Assembly: GCA_904397895.1 (NCBI GenBank) | Contig: CAJFOZ010000050.1 | Span: 1-49,154 of the forward strand | From: an uncultured Clostridia bacterium | Lineage (GTDB): Bacteria; Bacillota; Clostridia; Oscillospirales; Acutalibacteraceae | Direction of reading: 5' to 3' | Length of the DNA: 49,154 nt | Part shown: positions 16,483 to 24,793 of the stretch, piece after piece | Layout: each line of letters begins with the position of its first letter | Numbering within the stretch: position 1 is the first letter of the stretch | Notes under the pieces: generated by a model | The model's database searches: none | Seen by the model: only the letters and a program-made list of their open reading frames with translations | Told to the model about the DNA's origin: nothing | Made by a program: the position numbers and the translations under genes

Positions 16483-18563
16483 TTCTTCTCAACCGCTCTT
16501 TCGTAACCGCATTCCTCGTTGGCGCAGTAGATCTTTGCATTCTTTCCCTTTTTGCGGAAAAGCGACTTGCCGCATTTGGGACAGGTCTCCTTGAGCGGTT
16601 CATCCCATGTCATAAAGTCGCAGCGGGGATTGTTTTCACAACCGTAGTAGGGACGGCCCTTCTTAGACTTCTTCAAAAGCACCCGTGCGCCGCATTTGGG
16701 ACAGAATCCACCGGTCTCCTTAACCAGTTTCTTGGTGTTTTTGCATTCCGGGTATCCCGGACAAGCCAAAAACTTCCCAAACCGTCCCACCTTGATGACC
16801 ATCTTCCGGCCGCACAGTTCACACACCTCGTCAGTCTCCTCGTCGGGGATCTTTACCCGGGTGCCGTCCATTTCCTTCTCGGCTTTCTCCAGTGTCTTCT
16901 CAAAGCCGTCGTAAAACTGATGCAGGGTATCTACCCAATTGATCTTGCCGGCCTCTACGTTGTCCAGATCCTCCTCCATGTGGGCGGTAAATCCCACATC
17001 CACAATATCTTTAAAATGGTCCTTCATCAGCTGGGTGATGACCTCGCCCAACACCGTAGGCTTAAGGGCTTTTCCTTCCCTCTCTACATACTCCCTCGCC
17101 AAGATGGTGGTAATGGTGGGGGCATACGTGGAGGGACGGCCGATGCCTTTCTCCTCCAACGCCTTGATAAGAGAAGCCTCGGTATATCTTGGAGGCGGCT
17201 GGGTAAAGTGCTGATTGCCTTTGAGTTCCTTGAGGATCAACGGATCGTCCTTCTCCAAAGGAGGTAGGGCCCCTCCCTCTTTTTCCTCGTCGTCCTTGCT
17301 CTCTTCATATAAAACAGTATAGCCGTCGAAGCGGACGGTGCGGCCCGATGCTTTGAAGAGATACTCTCCCGCCGTGATATCGGCCTGCACGGTATCGTAC
17401 ACAGCGTTTGCCATCAGGCTGGCAATAAAGCGCTCCCAGATGAGTTTATACAATTTATATTGATCGCTGCTTAAGCTGTCTTTCACCTTGTCGGGAGAAA
17501 GGTCCGGCATGGTGGGACGGATAGCCTCATGGGCATCCTGGGCGCTGGCCCGGGATTTAAAATACCGGGGTTTTTCAGGGAGATACTTATCCCCCCAGGT
17601 CTCCCGGATAAAACCGGTGGCAGCGGCGCGGGCCTCCTCAGAGATGCGCAGTGAGTCGGTACGCATATAGGTAATAAGGCCCACTGCACCCATACCGGCC
17701 ACTTCCACGCCTTCGTAAAGCTCCTGGGCGGCTTTCATGGTACGGCGGGCTTGGAATCCCAGCTTTCGGGATGCCTCCTGCTGGAGGGTGGAGGTGATAA
17801 AAGGCGGCGCCGGCGATTTGCGGCGGATGCTCTTCTTTACATTGGAAACAATGTATTCTGCATCCTGGAGCTTCGCCAGAATCGCATCGGCCTCCTCCTT
17901 ATTGTGCAGCTTGATCTTGCCCTTTTGATCGCCATAGAAGGTGGCGTTAAACTGCTTTTGGTATCCCTTTTTGCGCATTTTGGCATCCAGGGTCCAGTAT
18001 TCTTCCGGTTTGAATTTTTTGATTTCTTGTTCCCGGTCCACAATAATGCGCACCGCTACCGACTGCACGCGTCCAGCCGATAATCCACGGCGCACCTTGC
18101 GCCACAAAAACGGGCTGATCTTGTAGCCCACAATGCGGTCCAAAATGCGGCGGGCCTGCTGGGCGTTGACCAAATCCAAATCGATCTGGCGGGGATGTTC
18201 CATTCCCGTTTGCACGCCGCTTTTGGTGATCTCATTAAAGGTCACGCGATTGGGGTCTTTTTCATCGAGCCCCAGCATCTGGGAGAGATGCCACGAAATA
18301 GCCTCCCCTTCGCGGTCGGGGTCGGTTGCAAGATAGATGTGGGAACTTTTGGCGGCGGTCTGCTTTAACTTTTTGATTAGATCGCCTTTTCCTTTGATAT
18401 CCAGATATTGAGGCTGAAAGTCATGCTCAACGTCCACACCCAACTTACTTTTGGGTAGATCTCGGACATGGCCCATGGATGCCAACACCTCATAATCAGA
18501 ACCCAAGTATTTCTGAATGGTCTTGGCCTTGGCAGGAGACTCAACTATGACTAAATTGGACAT
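16479..18563 (-). CDS. topA: DNA topoisomerase I (type IA)
   Basis: TopA relaxes negative supercoils. The 694-residue protein has an N-terminal TOPRIM domain (LVIVESPAKAKTI, DPDREGEAISWHL), the active-site Tyr near residue 299 in GLITYMRTDSLRIS, and the conserved IGRPSTYAPTI segment. The C-terminal third carries three zinc ribbons with CxxC pairs (CELCGRKM, CPKCGARV, CPKCGKSL). dprA is upstream by 65 bases and trmFO overlaps downstream by 4 bases. Confidence 0.98.
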   Translation of the reverse strand: MSNLVIVESPAKAKTIQKYLGSDYEVLASMGHVRDLPKSKLGVDVEHDFQPQYLDIKGKGDLIKKLKQTAAKSSHIYLATDPDREGEAISWHLSQMLGLDEKDPNRVTFNEITKSGVQTGMEHPRQIDLDLVNAQQARRILDRIVGYKISPFLWRKVRRGLSAGRVQSVAVRIIVDREQEIKKFKPEEYWTLDAKMRKKGYQKQFNATFYGDQKGKIKLHNKEEADAILAKLQDAEYIVSNVKKSIRRKSPAPPFITSTLQQEASRKLGFQARRTMKAAQELYEGVEVAGMGAVGLITYMRTDSLRISEEARAAATGFIRETWGDKYLPEKPRYFKSRASAQDAHEAIRPTMPDLSPDKVKDSLSSDQYKLYKLIWERFIASLMANAVYDTVQADITAGEYLFKASGRTVRFDGYTVLYEESKDDEEKEGGALPPLEKDDPLILKELKGNQHFTQPPPRYTEASLIKALEEKGIGRPSTYAPTITTILAREYVEREGKALKPTVLGEVITQLMKDHFKDIVDVGFTAHMEEDLDNVEAGKINWVDTLHQFYDGFEKTLEKAEKEMDGTRVKIPDEETDEVCELCGRKMVIKVGRFGKFLACPGYPECKNTKKLVKETGGFCPKCGARVLLKKSKKGRPYYGCENNPRCDFMTWDEPLKETCPKCGKSLFRKKGKNAKIYCANEECGYERAVEKK

Positions 18564-18628
18564 TGACTTACCTTCCTTATTTCATGTTCTGCCAACGCAG
18601 TAAAATCGTGTTTTATAGATATACAAGT

Positions 18629-19957
18629 TTATCGACGGCTGCGCACCACCATGCGCGAAAACCTTCTCCCTACGTGGGGACGGACTAGATGTGCAATTTC
18701 CAGCTCTGTCATAGCCGCGGCCACAACATAAGAGGTCAATCCACTTCTATACGCCAATTCATCCACGTGCTGCGGGGTTTCATCCAAGAGCTGATAAAGC
18801 TTCTTTGCCTCCGGCGTCAGCGACAAACTGGAGGGAAGCGGCGCTTCCCGAACCACAAATTCTGCCGACGCTTCATTTTGCGGTGCATCCGTCTTTTGCC
18901 GCCCAACCCGCTTTTTTGTACTTTTCCTCTCTACGGCCGCCTTTTCAGATGGCTGAGGCTTTGCCTCCCGCACCGGCGCCGGTTCCGATTTTTCTGCCGG
19001 CCTATCCTCCCACGGTTTCATATCTCTGTGGGCTTTTTCGTGCACCTCCGGCAAATCCAAACGGATGCAGTGGGGATATTGATCCACATACTCCGATAAA
19101 ATATCATAAGCACAACCTACCGGTTTCGCGCATTCACCTAACAACTTGTTGCATCCAGCCGAATATTCGCTCAAAACGCTGCCTGGAACAGCAAAGACAT
19201 CCCGCCCTTGCTCGATGGCTTTGTGGGCGGTGATGAGCGATCCACTGCGCACACCCGCTTCAATGACCACCGTCCCCAAGGATAAGCCGGAAATCAGACG
19301 GTTCCGGATGGGAAAATGGCGAGGTACCGCGGCCGTCCCCGGGGGATGCTCTGAAATAACGGCTCCATTTTGAGAAATAGTCCGGCGAAGTTGCTCATTT
19401 TCCACCAGATACCGTGTATTAATGCCACATCCCAATACGGCAATGGTGCGTCCTCCTCCCCGCAATGCGCCCTTGTGACACACAGTGTCGATCCCATAGG
19501 CTGCGCCGCTGACTATCACCGCTCCGGCTTTGGCCAAAGTGGCCGATAGGCGGCCGGCTACCTCTCTTCCATAAGGCGAGGCCGAACGCGTCCCCACCAT
19601 AGAGATGAGAATCTCATTGTCCACATCCCCAAGATCTCCCCAGACATACAATACCGCCGGGTAATCGTCAATGTTTAAAAGCCGGTTGGGATATCCTTCC
19701 TGATCGGGCGTCAGGATTTGATAGTGGAGCCTCTGACAATCGTCGATGACCGTTTCACATTGGGTAAAATCCACTTGACATAACCTGTGAACATCGGCGG
19801 CCGTCACAAGCCCCGATAAACGCCATTCCGTAGGCCCCGCTTCATAAAACTCACGAGCCGAACCATAAGTGGTATGGATAGCGCGTACTTTTGGGCTGGC
19901 CACTCCCAACGCCTTTTGTAACCAGATCCAACTGATCACATCTTTTTGATCCTTCAT
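18629..19957 (-). CDS. dprA: DNA-processing protein DprA
   Basis: DprA/Smf loads RecA on incoming single-stranded DNA in natural transformation, and is kept in many bacteria not known to be competent. The 442-residue protein has an N-terminal helical domain, the Rossmann-like core (MVGTRSASPYG, VSGAAYGIDTVCHKGAL, VLGCGINTRYL, ISEHPPG, IRNRLISGLS, GSLITAHKAIEQGRDVFAVPG) and a C-terminal winged helix after residue ~380. Between core and winged helix is an unusually long, charged, Pro/Glu/Lys-rich linker of roughly 60 residues (about 315-375). It is 22 bases after the TrmH-like gene. Confidence 0.96.
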   Translation of the reverse strand: MKDQKDVISWIWLQKALGVASPKVRAIHTTYGSAREFYEAGPTEWRLSGLVTAADVHRLCQVDFTQCETVIDDCQRLHYQILTPDQEGYPNRLLNIDDYPAVLYVWGDLGDVDNEILISMVGTRSASPYGREVAGRLSATLAKAGAVIVSGAAYGIDTVCHKGALRGGGRTIAVLGCGINTRYLVENEQLRRTISQNGAVISEHPPGTAAVPRHFPIRNRLISGLSLGTVVIEAGVRSGSLITAHKAIEQGRDVFAVPGSVLSEYSAGCNKLLGECAKPVGCAYDILSEYVDQYPHCIRLDLPEVHEKAHRDMKPWEDRPAEKSEPAPVREAKPQPSEKAAVERKSTKKRVGRQKTDAPQNEASAEFVVREAPLPSSLSLTPEAKKLYQLLDETPQHVDELAYRSGLTSYVVAAAMTELEIAHLVRPHVGRRFSRMVVRSRR

Positions 19958-19979
19958 GATCCATTCCTTTCAGGGAATT

Positions 19980-20771
19980 TTACCGCAGCATTTCCCACAT
20001 TAGGATGCAGGCTGCCATGGATGCATTCAAAGATTCCGCACGTCCTTTCATCGGGATGGTCACTTGAACCTTACATGCTTCTATGGTCTCTTTTGTCAAA
20101 CCATTCCCCTCGTTCCCAATGACGGCCACTGCACCTGTGTCAAAATGCAAAGAAGTCACCGGCTTAGCCGACGCATCGGGCACCGCCGCCATGGTCAGTA
20201 TTCCCATTTGGGTCAGCTTCTCCAAAGTCTCAGGGAGATTTTCCTCCCGCCGGACGGGCAGGCGAAACACCGCCCCCATAGAAGCCCTGAGCACCTTAGG
20301 ATGGTATATATCACAGCATCCGGCCGAACAAATGGCCCTGCCTATCCCTACCGCTTCCGCTGTACGCAGCATGGCGCCTAAATTGGCGGGATCCTGGATA
20401 TTTTCCATGGCCAGGATGCGGCTGTCTGTTCCTATTGTAACCAAGTCGTCCGGTTTGTCAAGCATCTTACAGGTGCAAAATACCCCTTGGGGATGGGCAG
20501 TATCCCCCATTTTCTTGGCAATTCCATCGGAAATTTGGTAGGATTTTGACGCCTTTTGTTCCAATGCCGTGATAATTGCACTATATTTTTTGACCGCTTC
20601 CTGGGTGTAGAAAAGTTCCGCTATTGGTATGCCACTTTGCAGTGCATCCATACATAACCTTGCCCCTTCAATGGCAAAAAGGCCCTGTTCCTGCCGGTAT
20701 TTCCCACTGCTTAAAAGCTTGACAAAGTGCTTCACTTTGGGATTCTCGCGACTATCCAGCTGAAACGCCAA
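19980..20771 (-). CDS. TrmH/SpoU family RNA 2'-O-methyltransferase
   Basis: This 263-residue protein has an N-terminal substrate-binding domain (SRENPKVKHFVKLLSSGKYR, FAIEGARL) and a C-terminal SPOUT knot domain with the three SpoU motifs: NIQDPANLGAMLRTAEA, IGNEGNGL and IPMKGRAESLNASMAA. It should methylate a ribose 2'-OH in rRNA or tRNA with SAM; the target is not determined by sequence. The first in-frame candidate start is TTG at 20807, inside a hairpin; TTG at 20771 has GGGAGG 7 bases upstream and is preferred. Its mRNA probably comes from read-through of the rplT terminator. Confidence 0.93.
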   Translation of the reverse strand: MAFQLDSRENPKVKHFVKLLSSGKYRQEQGLFAIEGARLCMDALQSGIPIAELFYTQEAVKKYSAIITALEQKASKSYQISDGIAKKMGDTAHPQGVFCTCKMLDKPDDLVTIGTDSRILAMENIQDPANLGAMLRTAEAVGIGRAICSAGCCDIYHPKVLRASMGAVFRLPVRREENLPETLEKLTQMGILTMAAVPDASAKPVTSLHFDTGAVAVIGNEGNGLTKETIEACKVQVTIPMKGRAESLNASMAACILMWEMLR

Positions 20772-20803
20772 TTTGAAACCTCCCTTTTTCTCTTTCCCAC
20801 CTA

Positions 20804-20833
20804 ACAAATACGCCCGGGAAAAGTCCCGGGCGT
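20804..20833 (-). terminator. Terminator after rplT
   Basis: A perfect 10-bp GC-rich stem ACGCCCGGGA/TCCCGGGCGT with a 4-base loop lies 17 bases past the rplT stop, followed on the minus strand by ATTTGTTAG. The T tract is interrupted, so read-through into the downstream genes is likely. Confidence 0.75.
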
Positions 20834-20849
20834 CTGGAAAATCTATCTA

Positions 20850-21209
20850 TTAGGCAGCCAAAGCAGCCTTGGCTTTTTCCACCAAAGCCTTAAAACCGGC
20901 CTCGTCAGAGACAGCGATTTCAGCCAGCATCTTGCGGTTGAGGGAGATGCCGGCCTTCTTCAGGCCATTCATAAAGGTGGAGTAATTCATATCATTCATG
21001 CGGCAAGCGGCCGAAATACGGGTGATCCACAGGCGGCGGAAATCACGTTTCTTGTGGCGGCGGCCGATGTATGCATACTGGCCGGATTTCATCACAGCCT
21101 GCTTGGCAGTTCTAAACAGCTTGGACTTAGCGCCAAAATAACCTTTGGCCAGTTTCAGAGTCTTTTTTCTTCTTTTGCGCGTCATCATTGCGCCTTTAAT
21201 ACGAGCCAT
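20850..21209 (-). CDS. rplT: 50S ribosomal protein L20
   Basis: L20 binds 23S rRNA early in 50S assembly and, in Firmicutes, represses its own operon by binding the infC leader. The 119-residue product starts [16 protein letters not shown] and has the [19 protein letters not shown] segment typical of L20. It is the third gene of infC-rpmI-rplT, 61 bases after rpmI, and is followed by a GC-rich terminator. Confidence 0.98.
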   Translation of the reverse strand: MARIKGAMMTRKRRKKTLKLAKGYFGAKSKLFRTAKQAVMKSGQYAYIGRRHKKRDFRRLWITRISAACRMNDMNYSTFMNGLKKAGISLNRKMLAEIAVSDEAGFKALVEKAKAALAA

Positions 21210-21270
21210 TTCTCATTATACCTCCGTTATCTGGGATTGGGCAAACCGCCCCAATTGGTCAAAGTGCTCC

Positions 21271-21468
21271 TTATTTATAAGGAATGAGTCTCTTGACGGC
21301 CTTGACATTGGTAACGTCGGCCACAGAAGTCTTACGCAGGTTGCGTTTACGCTTGGTATTCTTCTTAGTAAGAATGTGAGACTTGTTGGCATGGGCGCGG
21401 ATGACCTTGCCGTTTTTGGAAAGTTTGAAGCGCTTTTTCGCGCCGCTGTGAGTCTTCATCTTAGGCAT
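21271..21468 (-). CDS. rpmI: 50S ribosomal protein L35
   Basis: A 65-residue basic protein beginning [20 protein letters not shown], diagnostic for L35. It is the middle gene of infC-rpmI-rplT, 45 bases after infC. Confidence 0.98.
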   Translation of the reverse strand: MPKMKTHSGAKKRFKLSKNGKVIRAHANKSHILTKKNTKRKRNLRKTSVADVTNVKAVKRLIPYK

Positions 21469-21513
21469 GATGGTATGTCCTCCTTAGATTTGATAAACCC
21501 GCACACAACTCCA

Positions 21514-22071
21514 CTAGGAATTTTCGCGCGGTCCGGCTTCCTTTTCTTTTTTGGCCGGTTTCTGGGTCTTGGCCGACACAAACATGATCATATGACGGCC
21601 CTCTAGTTTAGGCTGTTTTTCAATCCCGCCGCACTCGCTGACCGCCTCGGCAAACCGCTGCATGATCTCGGTGCCAATCTCGGGATGACCCATTTCACGT
21701 CCACGAAAACGGATGGAAACCTTTACCTTATTGCCCTCTTTCAAAAAGCGCATGGCATGGTTCACCTTGGTATTGAAGTCATGCGTATCGATGTTCAGGG
21801 AAAGACGGACCTCTTTGATTTCGACGATGTGCTGATTTTTTCTGGCTTCCTTTTCACGTTTGGCCTGTTCAAAGCGGTATTTGCCGTAATCCATGATGCG
21901 GCACACAGGCGGGTTGGCTGTAGGCGAAATTTTTACCAGATCGAGATTTTTCTCATAGGCAATTCTCTGCGCATCACGTGCAGACATGATGCCAATCTGA
22001 CCGCCGTCCGGGCCGATGACACGGACTTCCCTATCGCGGATCTGTTCGTTGATTTGCATTTCCTTGCTAAT
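21514..22071 (-). CDS. infC: Translation initiation factor IF-3, with an ATT start
   Basis: IF-3 keeps ribosomal subunits apart and checks start-codon pairing. The protein has the N-terminal domain (INEQIRDREVRVIG, RMDYGKYRFEQ-like IMDYGKYRFEQAKREKE) and the C-terminal domain (EVRLSLNIDTHDF, KVKVSIRFRGREMGHPE, RHMIMF). The first ATG is at 22059, but its spacing to GGAGGTG is about 19 bases. Four codons upstream an ATT at 22071 lies 7 bases after GGAGGTG and opens the peptide (M)SKEMQINEQIR, matching the usual IF-3 N-terminus. AUU starts are well known for infC, where they allow IF-3 to limit its own synthesis. With this start the protein has 185 residues. Confidence 0.93.
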   Translation of the reverse strand: MSKEMQINEQIRDREVRVIGPDGGQIGIMSARDAQRIAYEKNLDLVKISPTANPPVCRIMDYGKYRFEQAKREKEARKNQHIVEIKEVRLSLNIDTHDFNTKVNHAMRFLKEGNKVKVSIRFRGREMGHPEIGTEIMQRFAEAVSECGGIEKQPKLEGRHMIMFVSAKTQKPAKKEKEAGPRENS

Positions 22072-22279
22072 ACCAAAGCACCTCCAAGGCCCTTAATGGG
22101 CAAAATGGCGACGGCATCCTGCCGTCACAAAAAAACACGGATGGAAAAGTACCTTTTCCGTCCGTGTTTGAACACAACATAGCTCAGTAATCCTCCGCAG
22201 AATCACCATCGTTATGAACACCTCCGCGAACGGAATCGGAAGGGTGAGAGTCGCTGCATAGCGCTCTACTTTCTTTTCT
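22072..22279 (-). promoter_or_regulatory. infC leader RNA, probable L20-type autoregulatory leader
   Basis: About 208 bases of untranslated leader separate the promoter from infC. Visible structure, in transcription order: two GCGGAGG-containing segments near 22220-22230 and 22195-22205; a strong terminator hairpin with seven T at 22129-22166; a GACGGCA/TGCCGTC hairpin at 22109-22125; and a GCCC/GGGC hairpin next to the ribosome-binding site. In Bacillus and relatives L20 binding to the infC leader causes premature termination; the position and terminator fit, but I could not match the L20_leader covariance model by eye. Confidence 0.7.
22129..22166 (-). terminator. Attenuator terminator in the infC leader
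   Basis: Minus-strand stem CACGGACGGAAAAG/CTTTTCCATCCGTG with loop GTA (one C-A mismatch) runs straight into seven T residues (A run 22129-22135). It lies upstream of infC and downstream of the promoter, so it must act as an attenuator rather than an end-of-operon signal. Confidence 0.85.
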
Positions 22280-22285
22280 CGCAAT

Positions 22286-22314
22286 ATTATATCAACAACT
22301 CATCCATATGTCAA
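22286..22314 (-). promoter_or_regulatory. SigA promoter of infC-rpmI-rplT
   Basis: Minus-strand TTGACA (22309-22314) and TATAAT (22286-22291), both perfect, are separated by 17 bases. Expected start of transcription is near 22279. The promoter sits just after the upp stop at 22342. Confidence 0.9.
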
Positions 22315-22341
22315 GCTTTTTTATCTTCCAATATCAGCAAT

Positions 22342-22977
22342 TTATCCCACCGTACCAAAAATACGGTCGCCGGCGTCTCCTAAGCCGGGTACAATGTATC
22401 CGTGATCGTTGAGGCTCTGATCCACAGCCGCCGTATAGATCTCCACATCCGGGTAGGCTTTGGATAATTTTTCAATCCCCTGAGGGGCCGAGAGAATACA
22501 CAAAAACTTGATCCAAGCCGGGCCATAAGAAGCTGTTTTTTCCACAGCATCCACCGCCGAGCCTCCGGTTGCTAACATGGGATCCAGAATGATGGCGCCC
22601 CGTCCTTCAAATTGGGGAGGGAATTTGGTGTAATAATGCACCGGCGTCAAGGTTTCTTCATCCCGGTACATGCCAAGATGTCCTACCGATGCGCCCGGGA
22701 TTAGTTCCAATGCCCCGTCCAGCATCCCCAAGCCGGCACGCAGGATGGGCAAAAACACCAGCTTGGATTGATCCACCACAATCCCTTTTGCCGGGGCCAC
22801 AGGGGTCATGACCTCTGTTTCCACAGTGGGAAGATTCTTTGTCGCCTCGTAACAGAGCAACATGGATAGCTTGCGCACCAAAGTACGGAACTCATGCGGG
22901 GGCGTATTCTGATCCCGCAATTCGGTCATAATCTGCCCCACCAGGGGATGGGATAACACCGTTAACTTATCGTCCAT
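22342..22977 (-). CDS. upp: Uracil phosphoribosyltransferase
   Basis: Upp converts uracil and PRPP to UMP in pyrimidine salvage. The 211-residue protein has LPILRAGLGMLDGAL, the PRPP-binding LDPMLATGGSAVDAV loop and the C-terminal uracil-binding region ending YIVPGLGDAGDRIFGT. The frame is open to 23004, but the ATG at 22977 (MDDKLTVLSHPLVG) has AGAGG 6 bases upstream and matches the family. It follows rpiB by 44 bases and probably ends the tsaE-tsaB-rpiB-upp unit. Confidence 0.97.
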   Translation of the reverse strand: MDDKLTVLSHPLVGQIMTELRDQNTPPHEFRTLVRKLSMLLCYEATKNLPTVETEVMTPVAPAKGIVVDQSKLVFLPILRAGLGMLDGALELIPGASVGHLGMYRDEETLTPVHYYTKFPPQFEGRGAIILDPMLATGGSAVDAVEKTASYGPAWIKFLCILSAPQGIEKLSKAYPDVEIYTAAVDQSLNDHGYIVPGLGDAGDRIFGTVG

Positions 22978-23021
22978 ACCTATCCTCTCCCTTTTTCCTA
23001 TCATAGTTCTTGCCGTCGGTA

Positions 23022-23465
23022 TTAAAGCTGCCCCTTTTCAATCTGGGCCAGCATCTCGATACGCTTCTGATGACGGCCGCCTTCAAACTTGGTGTTTAAA
23101 AATACATCCACCAGTTCCAGCGCCAGCCCTTCTCCCAGCACTCGTCCGCCCAGGCACAAGACATTGGCGTCGTTGTGGAGCCTGGTATATTTGGCGGAAA
23201 AATAGTCCGAACAGCAAGCTGCCCTTACTCCGTCCACCTTGTTGGCCGCCATGGACATGCCGATGCCCGTACCGCAACATAGGATCCCCAATCCGCATTG
23301 TCCATCCGCCACCGCATGAGACACTATATTGGCTATTTCTGGATAATCCACCGACTTATTCTCATAAATGCCAAAGTCGCGGTACTCCACCTGATTGTCT
23401 TCCAAATGACGGCGGATGGCTTCTTTGAGCTCAAACCCGCCGTGGTCACATCCCAATGCGATCAT
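23022..23465 (-). CDS. rpiB: Ribose 5-phosphate isomerase B
   Basis: RpiB interconverts ribose 5-phosphate and ribulose 5-phosphate in the pentose phosphate pathway. The 147-residue protein starts MIALGCDHGGFELKEAI and has the active-site GILCCGTGIGMSMAANK stretch and the RLHNDANVLCLGGRV motif. Gene order rpiB-upp is common in Firmicutes. The start overlaps the tsaB stop by 4 bases. Confidence 0.97.
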   Translation of the reverse strand: MIALGCDHGGFELKEAIRRHLEDNQVEYRDFGIYENKSVDYPEIANIVSHAVADGQCGLGILCCGTGIGMSMAANKVDGVRAACCSDYFSAKYTRLHNDANVLCLGGRVLGEGLALELVDVFLNTKFEGGRHQKRIEMLAQIEKGQL

Positions 23466-24178
23466 ACTGGATCCCCTCCTGATTGAATTCTCTTTTTTCG
23501 TTCCCGTTCCGCTTGAGGCAGCCTAAGGTAGATAGGCCGCAGCCCATCTCCATCTAAAGTTTGTCCTAAGCGGATGCTTTCCATAGCTGCTTGGGCCACG
23601 CCGCTGGCCCGCTGGTACCGGATGGCCAATGGGGCCAACTGGACAAGTCCCGTATCCTTCAACTCTTTTATACAAAGCTGTGCTCCATCCCCTACCAGCA
23701 TGACCGGCCGGCCGGCTTTTGCAATCTCTTGGCCTAACTGTTCAATGGAAATAGCCCGATCCTCGCATTGCCTTGTCACAGAGGTTTCATCCACTTCAAA
23801 AAAAGCCTGGTACACCTGCTTACAACGGGCATCCATCACCGCACACACCGTCGTCCTCTCCCGGCCCACCAGATTCCAAGCCATGGCCTCTAAAGTAGAA
23901 ACCCCCACACAAGGCAAATCTAACGCCAGCGCCATCCCCTTAACGGCGGCTACGCCAATGCGCACGCCGGTAAAAGAACCCGGTCCAGCCGCCACCGCCA
24001 GATAGTCCAAGTCCTGCGCTTTGGTACCAGTGTACCTCAGCACATCGTTTATCATGGGCATCAGGGTTTCGCTGTGGGTCAACCCGCAGTTCATATAAAA
24101 TTCCGCCGTCAGTTTTTCCTCCTCCATCAGCGCACAGGAGGCGGAGACAGCTGTGGAATCAATGGCCAAGATTTTCAT
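23462..24178 (-). CDS. tsaB: tRNA threonylcarbamoyladenosine biosynthesis protein TsaB
   Basis: TsaB is a catalytically silent ASKHA-fold protein that dimerises with TsaD and, with TsaE, transfers threonylcarbamoyl to A37 of ANN-decoding tRNAs. The 238-residue protein begins MKILAIDSTAVSASCALME and has the AVAAGPGSFTGVRIGVAAVKG segment, typical of TsaB. It overlaps both tsaE and rpiB by 4 bases. tsaD is not in the window. Confidence 0.96.
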   Translation of the reverse strand: MKILAIDSTAVSASCALMEEEKLTAEFYMNCGLTHSETLMPMINDVLRYTGTKAQDLDYLAVAAGPGSFTGVRIGVAAVKGMALALDLPCVGVSTLEAMAWNLVGRERTTVCAVMDARCKQVYQAFFEVDETSVTRQCEDRAISIEQLGQEIAKAGRPVMLVGDGAQLCIKELKDTGLVQLAPLAIRYQRASGVAQAAMESIRLGQTLDGDGLRPIYLRLPQAERERKKRIQSGGDPV

Positions 24179-24615
24179 ATTCCTCTCCCCTCCAGCTCGT
24201 CCGGCGCAATGGTGATCATACGGTCGTCCAACCCCTCGCCTGGGGCGATGGCCACATGAATCGCATCCTCCGGAAGGGCTTCTTCTACATTTTCACTCCA
24301 CTCCAGCGCCACGATGCCGCCGCGCTGCAAATAATCAAAAAATCCGGTGGATTCCAAATCATCCCATCCGGACACGCGATACATATCAAAGTGGAAAAGA
24401 GGCAGGTCGCCTTGGTGCTCGTGTACCAAAGCAAAGGTTGGACTGGATACTTCCTGGGCGTCCACCCCTAAGCCGGATGCCAAACCCCTCACAAAAGCGG
24501 TTTTTCCCATACCCAGTCCGCCGTACAGGGCCACCACCGAACCAGGTGTTAATCGAGCCGCCAACTGCCGGCCGATCTGCTCTGTCTGCGCCGGCGAATG
24601 GGATACAAAAACCAT
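24175..24615 (-). CDS. tsaE: tRNA threonylcarbamoyladenosine biosynthesis ATPase TsaE
   Basis: TsaE is the small P-loop ATPase that resets the TsaB-TsaD complex during t6A synthesis. The 146-residue protein has the P-loop GGLGMGKTAFVRGL near 34-47, SSPTFALVHEH and HFDMYRVSGWDD, then ALEWSENVEEALP. It overlaps tsaB by 4 bases and is the first gene of the leftward unit; a possible -10 (TATACT at about 24672) was seen but no convincing -35. Confidence 0.96.
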   Translation of the reverse strand: MVFVSHSPAQTEQIGRQLAARLTPGSVVALYGGLGMGKTAFVRGLASGLGVDAQEVSSPTFALVHEHQGDLPLFHFDMYRVSGWDDLESTGFFDYLQRGGIVALEWSENVEEALPEDAIHVAIAPGEGLDDRMITIAPDELEGRGI

Positions 24616-24708
24616 ATAAGATCTGCCGCCTTTCTTGTTTTTTCTTTATTTTTTTGCAAAATACTTTTTCAGTATAGCATAAAAACCACCAAATTAAAAG
24701 TATTTGGC

Positions 24709-24737
24709 TTGAACTTGTGGATGGGGAACGGTATAAT
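24709..24737 (+). promoter_or_regulatory. Promoter of rodA
   Basis: TTGAAC (24709-24714) and TATAAT (24732-24737) are 17 bases apart, giving a start near 24745 and a ~50-base leader before rodA. Confidence 0.75.
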
Positions 24738-24793
24738 AAAAAGACATATCATCTTTTCTAGCAACGTTATGTGAGAGATCGAGGTGAAGTTCA

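Noticed and set aside
16419-17267. 282-codon plus-strand frame antisense to topA and trmFO
   Set aside because: Shadow of topA codons; no signals of its own.
22129-22166. End-of-operon terminator for upp
   Set aside because: It lies downstream of the infC promoter and after upp by more than 170 bases, so it fits an attenuator of infC, not a terminator of upp.
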